A stretch of 64,000 nt of DNA from Plantago major (GCA_026545765.1 CM048843.1:12299501-12363500), one strand, 5' to 3'; positions 36,291-48,065 are shown, counted from the first letter of the stretch. The notes: generated by a model not told the origin, from the sequence alone. Program-made: numbers and translations.

Positions 36291-37790
36291 AACTCTGTAA
36301 TGAAATGATTGAGATATGACTGATATATTAGTATATTCGAGTATTATTTTACGATGGATCTTTCAAGTAGATTACCTCACATGTCCCAGTACCGAAAAAG
36401 TCCAATTAACTAACGTCGGTTTTCAAGTCCCGTTTTGGATTCATACGGTCAAACAAGCCAAGGTACTCCGTACATTCTATATATAAATATTAAAGTTCAA
36501 TTTAATTAAGTCGTGCTTTAGAAATTAAGATAAATAACAAAATAAAGTCGCTAAGCCTTTACATAAAATATTAATGTAATATTGGTTTGTGACACTGAAG
36601 CGGTGTTGCGTCAGGAAGTGCATGCATGCTAATTCGAAATCCAGCCAACTCAACGAACCTGCCAATTCTTGAAACGTGGCACAATTCCCCCTTGCCATGC
36701 CCGTTTTGCTAATCAACCCCACAACTTCTACACTTTTCATTTCACACCCCATCAATTTTTCTCTACTCAACCTTTCATCTCGAAATCACTCCTATAGGTG
36801 TCTCAAGTTCGAGGTACCTGTAAGACGGTTGTATCCTACCAAAGTGTCCCGAGTTTAAGGTGATTAGGTGAAGCTCTAGCCTCAAGAAGATACATATATA
36901 ATCTAATGGAACAATTATAAGATGATATGGTAGTTAATAATAAATTTTATACTATTCTATATGGAAAAATAAATATATAACATAATATTTCAAAATGGAA
37001 AATGGTTTCCACTCTATATTACATCAATGCTACAACCGTTAAAAACTTAAATGTTTCTATTACGTGACTAATTTGTACGATTCGATATTAATGTCGTCGA
37101 ATCTGGCCCACTACTACTCCCAACCGCTAAAAATTTATGTTCGTTACGTTGAAAATTTAGAAGGTATAACTATTAATGCAATCGAGTTTGTGTTGGACAC
37201 GTTTCAAATTCGGGTGGAAGTTGAGATATTCTTTTTTTGACAAATATTATTAATCAACTTTAAACATCAGATTTGGTCATGTAGGTTTAATGAGATCTAA
37301 ATCGTGGTTTTCCTCCAAGGCTAGTGGTGACATCTGCGAGAGCAGACTCGACACTTCTAGGCTCTAGCATCCAAGCATATTTATTTTTTATGTTCACAAG
37401 TTTTAGTGACCATTTAAACTTGGAGTCTTTTATACTAATTTGTACGGCCGATTATTTGCCTCTTTTTGGGCTACTTAAAAATAGTATGAATGCGTTAAAA
37501 CTAACTCAACTGCAACTTGGAACATACAAATGGATGGAAACCATTATGTTCACTCAAAGAGAAAAAAGGGTTCCCTTATGCGGAGTTGCGGACCCGAGTT
37601 AGAGACCGAACCCTCCACTACTAGAAGAGCTAACAATATTATTGGTGCCTCTTACATGTCAAATATCAGATTTCCATTCATGTTGTTTTTTCTTTTTTCG
37701 CCCATCACTACCCTAACCCCTAAAAAAATTACCATTCACGTGGCACCTCTAGAACATTTAGCTCTTAAATTGCTAAGCTTTGCCTCTCCA
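36291..37790. other. Intergenic, no gene seen
   Basis: AT-rich spacer between the copia element and the satellite array. Short frames (36525-36770 on minus, 37324-37820 on plus) are not recognisable proteins. Confidence 0.45.
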
Positions 37791-37791
37791 A

Positions 37792-38560
37792 GGTTCAGAT
37801 TTGGATGGAAGTTTGTCTAGATCTATAACATAATGGTTGCCATTCGAGGTCACTGCTGTCAGAGGCAAAGCTAAATGCTTAACAACACCACTTGTACTTA
37901 ATTTTTTCTGGTTTCGGTTTCAAATTTGGATGGAAGTTTGTCCAGATCTACAACGTAAAGCTTTCTATCTGAGCTCACACTGCTGACAGAGGTGAAGGTG
38001 AATGCTCGACAACACCGCTTGTGTACTTATTTTTTCTGATTTCAGGTTTCAAATTTCGATGGAAGTTTGTCGATATCTACAACGTAACGGTTGCCATCCG
38101 AGGTCACTGATGACAAAGGCGAAGCTAAATGTTCAACAACACCGCTTGTACTTAATTTTTCCGGGTTTCGGTTTCAGATTTAGATGGAAGTTTGTCTAGA
38201 TCTACAACGTAACGCTTTCCATCTGAGCTCACACTGCTGACAGAGGTGAAGCTAAATGCTCGACAACACCGCTTGTGTACTTATTTTTTCTGATTTCAGG
38301 TTTCAAATTTCGATGGAAGTTTGTCGATATCTACAATGTAACGGTTGCATTCCGAGGTCACTGCTGACAGAGGCGAAGCTAAATGCTCGACAACACCGCT
38401 CGTGTAATTATTTTTTCCGGTTTCAGGTTTCAGATTTGGATGGAAGTTTGTCCATATCTACAACGTAACGTTTGCCATCCGATGTCATTGCTGATAGAGG
38501 TGAAGGTAAATGCTCGACAACACCGCTTGTGTACTTAATTTTTTCCGATCTCAAGTTTCA
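37792..38560 (+). repeat. Tandem array of ~127-bp units with dimeric order
   Basis: Units begin with GGTTTCAGATTTGGATGGAA or a close variant at about 37792, 37916, 38045, 38170, 38299, 38426 and a decayed one at 38554. Spacing alternates 124/129/125/129 then 127/128. Units starting at 38045 and 38299 share TCGATGGAAGTTTGTCGATA, and those at 37916 and 38170 share CATCTGAGCTCACACTGCTG. The true period is therefore a dimer of about 254 bp, as in higher-order satellite repeats. It ends about 375 bp before the TATA box of a galactinol synthase gene. Confidence 0.85.
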
Positions 38561-38891
38561 AATACAATTTAAGTTTTCGCCGATTGCAATTTTGCAAGAG
38601 GTACTTGGTTGCAATTATTTTGGGGCTAGTTATTGAGTTCAAACTAACGACTTCCCAACTCTCAGCAGATAATAAAACCACACCGTTTTGTTGACATAAC
38701 CGGAAAGGGGGTTTCGTGCAAATATTTCTCAAAATGAGGAATCTAGTTCAAGAAACAATGGATATGGTTATGTTCTGCAATAAACCCAGGTACAAGTTAG
38801 ATTTTGCAATTTACCCCAAAAGGATAGATATATATTAGTATGTGCATGATGCCAACAATTTGTTTTAGATAAAATTTAAGCTAAACTTTCA

Positions 38892-38917
38892 CCACGTAGT
38901 CCGTTCTTCCACGTAGC
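38892..38917 (+). promoter_or_regulatory. Paired CCACGTAG motifs
   Basis: Two CCACGTAG elements (38892 and 38909), 17 bp apart, lie just upstream of the TATA box. The ACGT core fits ABRE-like bZIP sites, plausible for a stress-induced galactinol synthase. This is inference from motif and position only. Confidence 0.45.
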
Positions 38918-38934
38918 TATCAGCTTCAAACCTC

Positions 38935-38942
38935 TATAAATA
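38935..38942 (+). promoter_or_regulatory. TATA box of galactinol synthase A
   Basis: TATAAATA, 120 bp before ATG 39055. Confidence 0.7.
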
Positions 38943-39054
38943 TGACCCTAGCTAGCTCCACAAAAACACTCACTTCAACTCTTACAAACTTTCATCGATC
39001 TTGTGCATTGTTAAGAAACATACTATCACAAAGAGTTCAAAGAAAGCAAAATTA

Positions 39055-41268
39055 ATGGCTAGAGGAGTTGCGAACCAAAGTTCAAGGAACGGAAACGTGC
39101 CTACAAATGCCTATGTAACGTTCTTGGCAGGTAAAGTTTGTGTGCTCTCCTTGTACATTTATCCCGTTTCAAAAATAAAAACCGGTCTTGGCAGGTGATG
39201 GAGACTATGTGAAAGGGGTCATTGGCTTGGCTAAGGGTCTGAGGAAGGTCAATGCTCAGTTTCCGCTTGTGGTTGCGGTATTGCCGGATGTGCCAGCTGA
39301 TCACCGCCATGCACTGGTGGAGCAAGGGTGTCTCCTCCGCGAAATCGAGCCGGTTGTTCCAGAGGCTGCTGCAGGGGAGAGTACGTTTGTCCGGGCATAC
39401 TTTGCGCTCAATTATTGCAAGCTTCGGCTTTGGGAGGTAATTAATTGATTACGTTTTGCGCATACAATTGCGCATTTAATTTGCGCTATTTGTTTTCGCA
39501 ATATAACACTTCAGATACATGTATTATATGGAAATGCACACAAAAAGTTTTTCAGCTCATTGAAATAAAATCAACATATAGCACTCTGATTTTTATAAAA
39601 ACATTGGTAGAGTATGAGATGAGTGTTTTTGTGGAGATTGCTAGTTTGATATTTAAAGAGGTTTGAAGATGAGAGCTACGTGGTAGAACGAACTACGTGG
39701 TGATTGTGGTTAAAAACACCTAAATTTTTAAAATTAGACTAACTAAATCCGCTTTTCACTTATAATAAACCATAATACAATCTCTCTAAGTGTTGTAATA
39801 GTTTATTAGGTCGCACCCGTTTTGCACTAAAACAACACACTAGTTCTGCGCGTATAACAAATGCATTTTGCACGAAGAATGCGTACCTTTAGCACGATGC
39901 GCGTCTTTTGCGCTAAGAAAGAACATTTAATTTTCATCAGACCGCACTCTTAGAGCTAGGGAAGATCTTCAAAAATTGGCAAGTTGTGAAGATTTCATTT
40001 TTGAGAACTCTTGGCAACTAATCTTGAGAACATTTAAAGTTAAGTCGAATTTGAGGTGTTCTGTTTTGATTGATCTGTAGTTTGTGGAGTACAACAAAAT
40101 TATATACCTGGATGCAGACATTCAAGTCTTCGACAACATAGACCACCTGTTTGATCTGCCTGGTGGTCACTTCTATGGCGTGGTGGATTGCCTCTGTGAG
40201 ATGCACGGCCAGCCGTGCGCCAAGAAGCTTGTGTGGCCAAAGGAGTTTGGTCGTGAGCCGCCTTTCTACTTCAATGGTGGCATGTTCATGTTTGAGCCTT
40301 GTCTGGAGACGTACAATGATCTGCTGGATACGTTCAAGGTCACTCCTCCGACCCCATTTGCTGAGCAGGTAGCACATAATTCATCCCTGGTTAAGCCTTG
40401 TAAAATTTCATCTAGTAATCAATTTTGTGTTACTTTCGACTATATATGTAAAAACCAATATGTTTGAATATCATCTCATGAAGCAGCTTGCTAAGTATTA
40501 GTACATGTTGCAGAAAATCAGTATATCTTTGCACGGCCAACGCACGAAAACTTAAATTGACAAATTGGTTTGATAAAATCTTGTTCAGTAGGTAATTTTG
40601 TTGTAGCGTGAGATAATATCAGTTTTTATATCTGGAATTGGAAATAGCCTCTTTTAGAAATACAAGCTTAAGCTAGTGTGCATAAATGTTCACTTTACCT
40701 CATATTCTTGCACGATCATTTAGAACTTAACGCACGGGGATTGCTCTTTTACGGAATTCCTAACTCCAGGGCGAGTTTACAGTTTTAATGTAACTTCAAT
40801 GATCTTTTACTTGGTAGGAACAATTCACATTGCAGAGCAACAATGATTCCTATAAATGCATAGTTCTTAATTATGGTTCTTGATGACTTTGGGTATATGC
40901 AGGACTTCCTGAACATGTACTTTCGAGACATCTCGAAGCCACTGCCACCAATCTACAATCTCTTGGTTGCAATGTTGTGGCGCCACCCTGAATGGGCTGA
41001 TCTTAACGGGGCAAAAGTGGTACACTACTGTGTGGCTGGGTCGAAGCCTTGGAGGTACACGGGGAAAGAAGAGTACATGGACCGGGATGATATGAAGATG
41101 CTGGTGAAAAAGTGGTGGGAGATCTATAAGGACGAGAGTTTGGATTTTAAACGCAATTGTGTATCAAGTAGTGCTAGTGCTGTGGAAAGTGGGAAACTGG
41201 TCGGAACCATCTCGAAGCCGGAGGTGTTGTCTCAATACAGGGCTGCTGCTCCCATGGCAACCGTGTAA
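39055..41268 (+). CDS. Galactinol synthase A (GT8 family)
   Basis: Exons: 39055-39130, 39195-39436, 40081-40368, 40903-41268; 323 aa. It transfers galactose from UDP-galactose to myo-inositol, the first committed step of raffinose-family oligosaccharides; cytosolic, Mn-dependent. Visible: AYVTFLAGDGDYVKGVIGLA, REIEPV, the metal-binding DAD (117-119) in IIYLDADIQVFDNIDHLFDL, FNGGMFMFEP, TPPTPFAEQ, AMLWRHPE and HYCVAGSKPWRYTGKE (from 243). Unusual: the segment after VDCLCE is short (MHGQPCAKKLVWPKEFG) where most family members, including the neighbour, have a longer WSHTPQY...CQQCP stretch; and the usual C-terminal APSAA is replaced by AAPMATV. A 64-nt first intron, absent from the neighbour, is flanked by an 11-nt repeat. 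Convergent with galactinol synthase B. A homologue in this context is Arabidopsis GolS3 (At1g09350). Confidence 0.94.
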
Positions 41269-42290
41269 GTTGCTGGTGCTGTATGTATCCGGATGTGGCG
41301 TTGCCGCCTAGTAAATAACCATCCGGTCTTGTTGTAAAGTTAATTTTCATTGGACAATGTTCCTGGACAATGTTCATGTTTAAATGTGTGATATATGGGT
41401 ATATGATGAAATGCTGTTTTTATGAAACCGTTTTTGTTTCTTTGTACATAGAACATGCCAATCTGAAGTTCAAGATGAAGTTATGCAAAACCGCGTTTCT
41501 TTGTACATAAAACATCTGCGCATTGTACTCTCGCAAAGTTTTAGTGGACTCGGTTAATGTACTGAAAGCGCATAAAATGTATTGCGAATCGAGCTTGTAC
41601 TACTACTGACTTTCTAGTTTTCAATTCCTTGTGATGAGCTTGTATTTTCCTAGAACTACATATAGAACGCAAATTTTTATGTTTTAATTTCATGTATTAT
41701 ATAGCTGAGAAATTAGTGCGTATCTTGGATAAGAAAATAATAGCGTCCGGAAAAATTAATATATTGACGGTAAATTTATGTAAAAGATTAAAATAAAGGT
41801 TACCACAAAAATGTGTACGCAAGTTCTTTACTGGATCAATTATGATTATGATTTAGAAGTTGATTTGGGACAATTGTTTGGACTTTTATTTCATTTAGTA
41901 AATTCTAGATTCTCTTCTAATTATGCACATAAATGAGATGAAAGTATTGAAATCTAAAATCTCCATTTGTGTTAACATAGATAGTTCTTATACTAGGAAG
42001 AATGTCTCAAACGTAACATAAATCTCCATTCGTGTTACACTGGATTACATAAGGCGTATCAAAATGTAATCTCAATTCTCATACATATGTAAAACATTTA
42101 CAACCTGAATACAATTTAAGTACCAAAATACCATTATACAAATCACCCATGGAGAACTTTATAAAACTCAGTTCTCCAAACAAACAAACAAAAAGATAAA
42201 CTGCGGAAAAACTGATTCATATCCTTTTTCTTAATCGAATCATATACTAATATATATCTTCCTCATAAAACCGGAAGATTAAGCATCCGA
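41269..42290. other. Convergent 3' region between galactinol synthases
   Basis: About 1 kb shared by the two 3' ends. AT-rich with scattered polyadenylation-like AATAAA-type words. No gene seen. Confidence 0.45.
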
Positions 42291-43731
42291 CTAAGCCGCG
42301 GAAGGGGTTGCAATTATGTGAACCACCCCCGTTCGTGCATCTGTCAAGCCGGTTGGTTCGACCGTTGGACCGGTAACACTAGCGTTGTTATAATCGAGCG
42401 TCTCATCCTCATAAATGTCCCACCATTTCTTCACTAGCATCTTGGTGTCTTCTCTGTCCATGTTCTCTTCTTTGCCAGTGTACCTCCAGGGCTTGGACCC
42501 TGCCGCACAGTAGTGCACCACCTTGACCGCGTCAAGTGTTACGTTTTCGGGGTGGCGCCACAACATGGCTAGTACCAAGTTGTACACATTAGGAATTGGC
42601 TTGTAGATGTCCTTAAAGAACATGTTCAAGAAATCCTGAAATAATTCCAAGTACAAACATTTAGCATATGCAACTTCTTTTCTATAGAATCACCGAACCA
42701 TTAAACAACTTGATCCGGCTCAATGTTTTTCAACAAAAAATCCGGCCCGTTTTCGGTTCGGACTTTACTATTATAAATAGTACCTGCTCAGCGAAGGGAG
42801 TTGGAGGAGTGGTTTTGACTGTCTGGAGAAGGTCATGGTAGGTTGGGAGACTGGGTTCATAGACAAAGAAGCCTGCATTGAAGTAAAGAGCAGGCCTTGG
42901 GCCCAACTGTTTGGGCCACTGGACCTTGTTTGGACACTGTTGACAATATCCAATCTGGTACTGGGGTGTATGGCTCCAAGTCTTCTCACAAAAGCAGTCC
43001 ATCACAGCATAGAAATGTCCATCTGGCATGTCAAATAGGTGATCTATGTTGTCATAGACTTGGATGTCTCCATCCAAGTATATCATCTTGCTATACTCCA
43101 CAAACTACAAAATAATAACACCAATAAGTAAAAATAGCTTAGGTTGTTGAATCCTAATTTTAAGAACCCTACGTTTGCAATTTTCCCAAAACGGATTAAA
43201 ATATCGGAATCAAAACATGATTCGTACGTGTTATTCAAAAATAACAAAGCTGACATATATCGAATATCCATTAATTTTGTCTCAACGAGTTGGAAAAAAA
43301 ACGACATTCGATTTTTATAAATCAGTTTTGATTTGATCAAAAACCATGATAGAAATAGATAGCTAAACATGAATTAAGCAAGTAAATAATTATACCTCCC
43401 AAATCCTTAGCTTGGAGTAGTTAATGATATAATATGCCATAGCAAACTGCGTCTGGTTCTCGGGCGGGCAAACCGGCTCGATTTCTCTAACAATGCAACC
43501 TTGCTCCACTAGCATCCGGCGGTGATCAGCCGGCACGTCAGGCAGCACCGCAACCACGAGCGGGTAGATACTCTCGACCTTTCTCAGCCCTTTTGCCAGG
43601 CCTATTACTCCCTTCACGTAGTCGCCATTTCCGGCCAAAAATGTTACGTAAGCACGACTTCTCAAGCTGCCAGCTTTGGCTAGACTGGAAGCGGCTCGGT
43701 TCAAGGGACCGTTCTCAATTTGTGGTGCCAT
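42291..43731 (-). CDS. Galactinol synthase B (GT8 family)
   Basis: Exons on minus: 43396-43731, 42784-43104, 42291-42635; 333 aa, phase-0 introns. This is the canonical form: RAYVTFLAGNGDYVKGVIGL, PPENQTQFAMAYYIINYSKL, the DGD metal site (123-125) in MIYLDGDIQVYDNIDHLFD, CFCEKTWSHTPQYQIGYCQQ, LYFNAGFFVYEP, TPPTPFAEQDFLNMFFKD, AMLWRHPENV, HYCAAGSKPWRYTGKEENM, and a C-terminal ATPSAA. It makes galactinol for raffinose and stachyose synthesis; members are typically induced by drought, cold or heat. It shares two intron positions with gene A but lacks A's short first intron. The tail-to-tail layout points to a local inverted duplication, old enough for strong divergence. Confidence 0.96.
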
Positions 43732-43876
43732 ATTTGGTAGTTATGTTCTTTTGGTCTGTGAAGAAAAGATAAGAAAGTAGTTAGTTTGTAACTGAAGAGG
43801 AAATTTGAAGGCTTTTTGTGTTGTAGTAGTAGTGTTGTTTGCTTTGTTTGTCGTTTGATGGTGCAAGCTTCATGCA

Positions 43877-43884
43877 CTTATATA
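43877..43884 (-). promoter_or_regulatory. TATA box of galactinol synthase B
   Basis: TATATAAG on minus, about 146 bp before ATG 43731. Confidence 0.65.
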
Positions 43885-43889
43885 GAGTG

Positions 43890-45203
43890 GGATGGCGGTA
43901 CAAATGTTAAAAACTTAAAATAATCCATAGGATAATGACATTCGAGTCCCTTTATTTTAACTCAATATCTTGAATTATCTTCTTGAATTTTTACTTTTCC
44001 CGATACACCCTAGACCTTTTCCACCCAAATATGTCACTCATTACTATGGTCAGCGCTTTGCGCCTATACAAGACCATGATCATCCTCAGTGTAGAAATGC
44101 AACTAACCAAATATTTTGGATGAAGTCATGAAGATTACCAAACAGAACACTGCGAATGCATAAATTACGCACACAATTAGGAAAATAATCTCCCCATAAA
44201 TTTTAACCATGTACTTCAAGAAGATGATTTTCCAATTATGCTGATCAACAGTTCGAGAATAACAGCGCTCCTACGTAAAAATGAGAAGACAAAGATAAAT
44301 AGTTCAAGAATAATAGCATTCGTGAAAACACGTATTAAAATATAAATGATCAGTTCATCGCTTATGAAATGGTTCTCACAAAATCGACGAGTTTGAGAAG
44401 CTTCTACCAACTATAAGGCAAAAGAGTATTTTAAGAGAAAGATAATCCAACTTTAGTAATATCTTTCGTTTAAAAATTACACGCAACTAATTAAATCGAA
44501 AATGGTGGATTCTAGCACACACTACATTATCAAGGATAGTGAAACGTAGGATCTAGTAAAGCAAGGAGCTGGTTCTCCTGAGGAGAACGATGTCGGCGTC
44601 TAGGGGATATGTTACTTGGATTGAGTACACAGGATTTGGTCGGGAAAACGTTAGTAAGTGAGACACGAATATGAATCTACTAGGTTTACAAGTCTTTTTC
44701 TCCAGTTAATCCGGTAATTACGCGTGTAATCAGATCTCATCTTATCCAATGGTTGTTACTAGTCCCAGCGAAGGTTAATCGTCAAGATTTGGCCGGTGCA
44801 AGTGAAAATGATGGATTAGTAATTAATTGCTTGGCCCCAATCCTTAATTGTTTCAGTTAACTTCAGCTATAGCTAACCACTTGAGTGTTACACTCTGATT
44901 TACTTATTTTAGAGAAACTTATAATTGTTATTAGTTCTAAAATGGAAGAATGGCACACAAAAAAAACTTGAATTTTATTAATACTACAGACTGTTTTAAA
45001 ACGTAAAACTATTGGATTATATGAACGTGTACGGAAAATACAATTAGATACTTGAGTTAATCAAGAAATCGTAAAGGTTGCATTAGATATTAACAATTGA
45101 TTGTAAGCTGTGAATATTATTTAATACTCTCTTTCATATGTGGGATTAGGAAACATAACATGTGAGGTTATACTTATAATTTCACAAAATTCTATAAATG
45201 TCC
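43890..45203. other. Upstream region of galactinol synthase B
   Basis: AT-rich, no gene recognised. Short minus frame 44216-44410 has no family resemblance. Confidence 0.4.
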
Positions 45204-45208
45204 AAAAA
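45204..45208 (-). terminator. Pol III terminator of tRNA-Glu
   Basis: A run of five T on the minus strand begins two bases after the mature tRNA 3' end, as expected for RNA polymerase III termination. Confidence 0.7.
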
Positions 45209-45210
45209 TA

Positions 45211-45283
45211 TTCCGTTGCCGGGACTTGAACCCAGGTCTCTCGGGTGAGAGCCGAGTATCCTGACCAACTAGACTACAACAGA
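45211..45283 (-). tRNA. tRNA-Glu (anticodon CUC)
   Basis: 73 nt on minus, no intron. Acceptor stem TCTGTTG/CAACGGA (one G-U pair), D arm region GTCTAGTTGGTCAGGAT, anticodon stem CTCGG/CCGAG with loop CTCTCAC giving anticodon CUC, and T arm with loop TTCAAGT. Discriminator A at 45211. Compared with the usual plant sequence, two C-to-T changes fall in the acceptor and T stems, and both leave G-U pairs, so it probably still folds. It was probably called by its B box GGTTCAAGTCC and is followed by a T5 terminator. Confidence 0.92.
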
Positions 45284-45289
45284 TTTGTT

Positions 45290-46440
45290 GTTGTAGACGT
45301 TGTTAGAATATATTTAATTTATATTTATTACTTTCAAGTAGGGTGAAATTAATCTTCATATGTGACTAGTGGTTTTTTCTTTTTTTTGTATATCCTTTAT
45401 CTGAACGATTTATTGACACGTGTACAGATCAACTTTATCACAAACTCTTATATACTAATACTCCTATATGAAACACAAGTGTGTTAGTTCACAATTTTAT
45501 TTGGGTTTTTTTCCATGAAAAATTCAATTCTGAACAAAGAATAATAACCAAATTTGTTGGTTGAAACCATATCTCTCACAATTTCAAAGACTTCATGGAG
45601 TACTTACTCGTATTTATGTATTAAAGAAGTATTTTCCAGAGGAAGCAAGTGAATTATCTTTTGAAAAAAATATTTCAATTTGGATTGTAATAGTCCTAGT
45701 AATAATTTATGTTGTCATTATGTTTGGAATATTTGACCCTAGTGACTTCCTATTGTTTTTCTTTTTAAATTACAAAAAACTTTATTAATGATACCCCAGC
45801 ATAAGTATAACGAGCATAAGAAATGCTCAACAATACAACTCAACCCACGGTATAACTATTCTAGATCATTTTTTGTCTAGATTACAAAACAAATCTATCC
45901 TAACCAACCTACACCATGAAGTCTACTTTTCAAATTTCTCACAATCACCGCAGTACCATAAAAGTCACAGTCACCACTTTTCAAATTTTCATAATTAATG
46001 TTTTTGTCTTGGCAAACTTTCAAAAAAAAAAAAAAAGACCTAGGTGTTGTTTGAGAGCTCTTTAACTAAAAGTCACTCCGTTTAAGAACAGTAGAAGTTG
46101 TTACATAAGTTGAGTCATATCAAAGTTTCGGATGTTCTAGCCGAAATAGAGTTTAAGTTGTATTCGTTTAGTTATCGGTAAAATTTTCATACCGTTGATC
46201 TTCATTAAACAAGGCTTAATCGAAGAGTAAAAATCACACTAGCATAAGTTTAGTTTGGTAGAATTGAATTGAATAATAATGAGTGAAAACAAAGGGTTAG
46301 TTTAATTCTTCCAGGTGTAGTTAAAGGATCCATTAACTTATTAGCAAATTACGAGTAACAGTCATCAACCGTCACCGACTTTTAATCTCACCCCTACACT
46401 CAACCGTTACATTAGCGACCGACTACTAGTGTTATTCCAC
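45290..46440. other. Intergenic, no gene seen
   Basis: AT-rich spacer. The frame at 45561-45788 (plus) has a hydrophobic stretch but no family resemblance, and I do not support it. Confidence 0.4.
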
Positions 46441-46470
46441 ACTATTCTAAATCTCCTTCATCCTCGTCCG

Positions 46471-46585
46471 GACACGTGTCACATGCGTCCACGTGGCAGG
46501 CAGCAAGAGCAGTTTTCTCCAAAGAAGCAAGGAATATACCATGGGCCCGCCTATTTCCGCGTCCAAGATTTCGGGCGTAGGCCCC
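46471..46585. promoter_or_regulatory. Orphan G-box/ABRE and GGCCC cluster
   Basis: GACACGTGTC (46471-46480) and CCACGTGGC (46489-46497) carry two perfect CACGTG cores 17 bp apart. They are followed within 100 bp by GGGCCCGCC and TAGGCCCCAC, TCP/site-II-like words. This GC-rich island has no recognisable gene beside it. The nearest gene start is galactinol synthase B, about 2.7 kb away and transcribed away from it. Confidence 0.5.
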
Positions 46586-46805
46586 ACAAATTGCCGCGTG
46601 TGAATTAAGCAGTTGAATCTTCGTTGCAACTGCTAAACACTCAATTTAGTCTAATACTAGTAGAGTAGTTGCCCGTCTTTTCAGTTTTTCGGTTAGTTAT
46701 TTCTTCGTGTTCCCCTTTGATTTTGACCAGAGACATGCATTTATTTATGTGATGTGATGATGTGTGTCCACTTTAGGCAAAGTTTTATTTTACATAAATT
46801 TATTA

Positions 46806-47038
46806 CTTCCTCTCCGTTCCATAGATTTATTGATATTTAATTTTTGTATAAATTTTAATAAGTTTGATTAAAAAATGGTTTATATAGATAAAGTAATAAG
46901 TGTATGGTAAAAATTAAGAAAAAGAATTAATAAAGTATGAAATAAAGTTATTAAAATATTAATAATGGGGTTAGTAGTTTTTCATAAAAGAAATGAAAAG
47001 TTTTTAATGGAACGCCCAAAATGGTGAAATTGAGGGAG
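46806..47038. mobile_element. Stowaway-like MITE
   Basis: 233 bp between TA pairs (46804-46805 and 47039-47040). Ends CTTCCTCTCCGTTCCATAGA and, reversed, CTCCCTCAATTTCACCATTT. AT-rich core, no coding content. Confidence 0.65.
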
Positions 47039-47045
47039 TAGGATA

Positions 47046-47304
47046 ATCTGTCCCTGAAATAGCTTTCCATTTTGTCATTTTGTGTGTCCCAACCAAAACT
47101 TCTCATTTTCTTTTTTGGCAAACACCCTCCCAACTTTAACATTAAATATACTCAAAAGTAAACCCACTAATATTATTTTATCCAACTTTCAACTTTAAAA
47201 ATCAATTTGAGGGACCCATTAATATCATTTTATCCAAAAGTAATATATATTTATTTTCTCCACCCAAAAAAATGAACGGGAAGCTATTTCCGGGACGGAT
47301 GAAG
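47046..47304. mobile_element. Second Stowaway-like MITE, adjacent
   Basis: 259 bp, starting 7 bp after the previous one. Left end ATCTGTCCCTGAAATAGCTT and reversed right end CTTCATCCGTCCCGGAAATA share GTCCC-GAAATAGCTT. TA on both sides (47044-47045 and 47305-47306). Confidence 0.68.
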
Positions 47305-47309
47305 TATAA

Positions 47310-48065
47310 CTTAAAGGGGGTGGTAGTTGGTTCAACTTAATTTCCCACCGACAGGGTAACTCTCTTCAACTTACCATACTCCATCTAATTACATCCTACG
47401 GTGCCGTTTAACTGTTGCCTATGGTTTATTTGCCTAACATCATCATAATCCATCTTCATGAAGTCAAATAAAAAGCCTATTTTTTTCATAAGAAGAAAGG
47501 AATAAGCCGTAGTATGGTATAGTTCTTGAGTAAATAACCAAATCCTTGCTTGAGTCTTGATCTCTGCGTGTTAGAAGAGCAGGGGGTTAACCCGTTTTCA
47601 CAACTTACATATGATCAAGTGGGAATATGATTCAACTTTTCTTGAGGTGACAATTCAGAGAAATATTCAATATGATTGAGGTGTAATAAATGTGTATCTT
47701 GTTAAATGGGTAGGGCACAAAGGCCCATATTTGTCCTTCTATTAGGTGGTTCCCGGCCGGTATGCTTCGAAGAGGTGACACGCGACTCAAACCGGGGTGA
47801 CCATGTCTAATATGGTTGATCTTTGTATTTCTATGCACTTGTAGTAACTGTGCCTTCGGTGGTCGTTCTTTGGGAACAATACAATGTGAATTATGCTCGA
47901 GGGACTGACACTTATTTCCATGGGTATCTGATAGGTTAATGATCTATGTATAATTTCATTTATGGTTTTGATGTGTGTTGATGCTATCAACCGAACCAAT
48001 TTAGGTGTCATATGTTACTAAAAGTATTCAGAGGATTTATTTACATTTAATCATTATATTAAGAG
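47310..48065. other. Intergenic, no gene seen
   Basis: No gene recognised. Minus-strand frames around 47632-48011 are not in a known family. Confidence 0.4.

Noticed and set aside
38002-38468. Two similar plus-strand frames sharing MLDNTACVLIFSDFRF
   Set aside because: The similarity reflects the 254-bp tandem repeat period, not related genes.
45561-45788. 75-codon frame with a hydrophobic stretch
   Set aside because: AT-driven hydrophobicity and no family or promoter evidence.
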